Origin: Streptomyces sp. NRRL WC-3618
GTDB lineage: Bacteria > Actinomycetota > Actinomycetes > Streptomycetales > Streptomycetaceae
Direction: 5' to 3'
DNA length: 23,830 bases
Assembly (NCBI RefSeq): GCF_001280005.1
Contig: NZ_LGDW01000035.1
Span: 1-23,830, forward strand
Shown: in pieces, positions 23,786-23,830 of the stretch
Numbering within the stretch: the stretch's first letter is position 1
Layout: each line of letters opens with the position of its first letter
The notes under the pieces: model-generated
Database searches by the model: none
The model's input: the letters and a program-made list of their open reading frames with translations, nothing else
What the model was told of the DNA's origin: nothing
Translations under genes and position numbers: made by a program

Positions 23786-23830
23786 GTGCCGTGGGTTGAG
23801 GCTGTGCAGGCCGAGGGCCCGGGTGTCGCC

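Overview
The window is high-GC actinobacterial chromosome, almost certainly Streptomyces. Third codon positions are strongly G/C, GTG starts are common, there are Tat and lipoprotein export signals, a class-E-type LAxTG sorting signal, ricin-lectin-tailed secreted hydrolases, and a helicase-associated-domain protein of a kind common in streptomycetes.

Layout. (1) 1-1570, minus: the first 44 codons of a cyclopropane-fatty-acid-synthase-like methyltransferase, then a secreted, wall-anchored SGNH/GDSL hydrolase. (2) 1571-2657: gene-poor; holds an internally deleted IS3-family remnant and a fragment of a secreted protein. (3) 2658-6515, minus: two exported glycan-active proteins, a ricin-lectin SGNH esterase and a Tat-exported GH29 alpha-L-fucosidase with a crystallin-like domain and a ricin lectin domain. 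(4) 6836-14140, minus: a tightly packed L-fucose catabolic operon, in transcription order FAH-family hydrolase, L-fuconate dehydratase, SDR, aldo/keto reductase, mutarotase, lutA, lutB, lutC. (5) 14141-14981: divergent control region. (6) 14982-19609, plus: sugar ABC importer (binding lipoprotein, double ATPase, permease) and an FCD-type GntR regulator. (7) 19658-23830: decaying accessory DNA, with a helicase pseudogene truncated by an ISL3-family element, then a small hypothetical gene with a strong terminator.

How the parts fit together. Secreted fucosidase would release L-fucose and the ABC system would import it. The mutarotase and aldo/keto reductase would make L-fuconolactone; the dehydratase would give 2-keto-3-deoxy-L-fuconate; the SDR would oxidise it; the FAH hydrolase would cleave the diketo acid to pyruvate and L-lactate; and LutABC would oxidise that L-lactate to pyruvate. 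This gives a logical reason for lut genes in a fucose operon. No lactonase gene is present. The non-phosphorylative pathway is established biochemistry; its assignment here is inferred from families and catalytic residues.

The most useful new observation is a 15-bp palindromic motif, consensus ATACATC-S-GATGTAT. It occurs upstream of the fucosidase, twice flanking the predicted catabolic promoter, and once just downstream of the predicted transporter promoter. It is the likely operator of the GntR/FCD regulator. Other oddities are a pair of compensating frameshifts in lutA that removes a conserved cysteine motif, a similar pair in the transposase, and an in-frame TGA in the helicase remnant.
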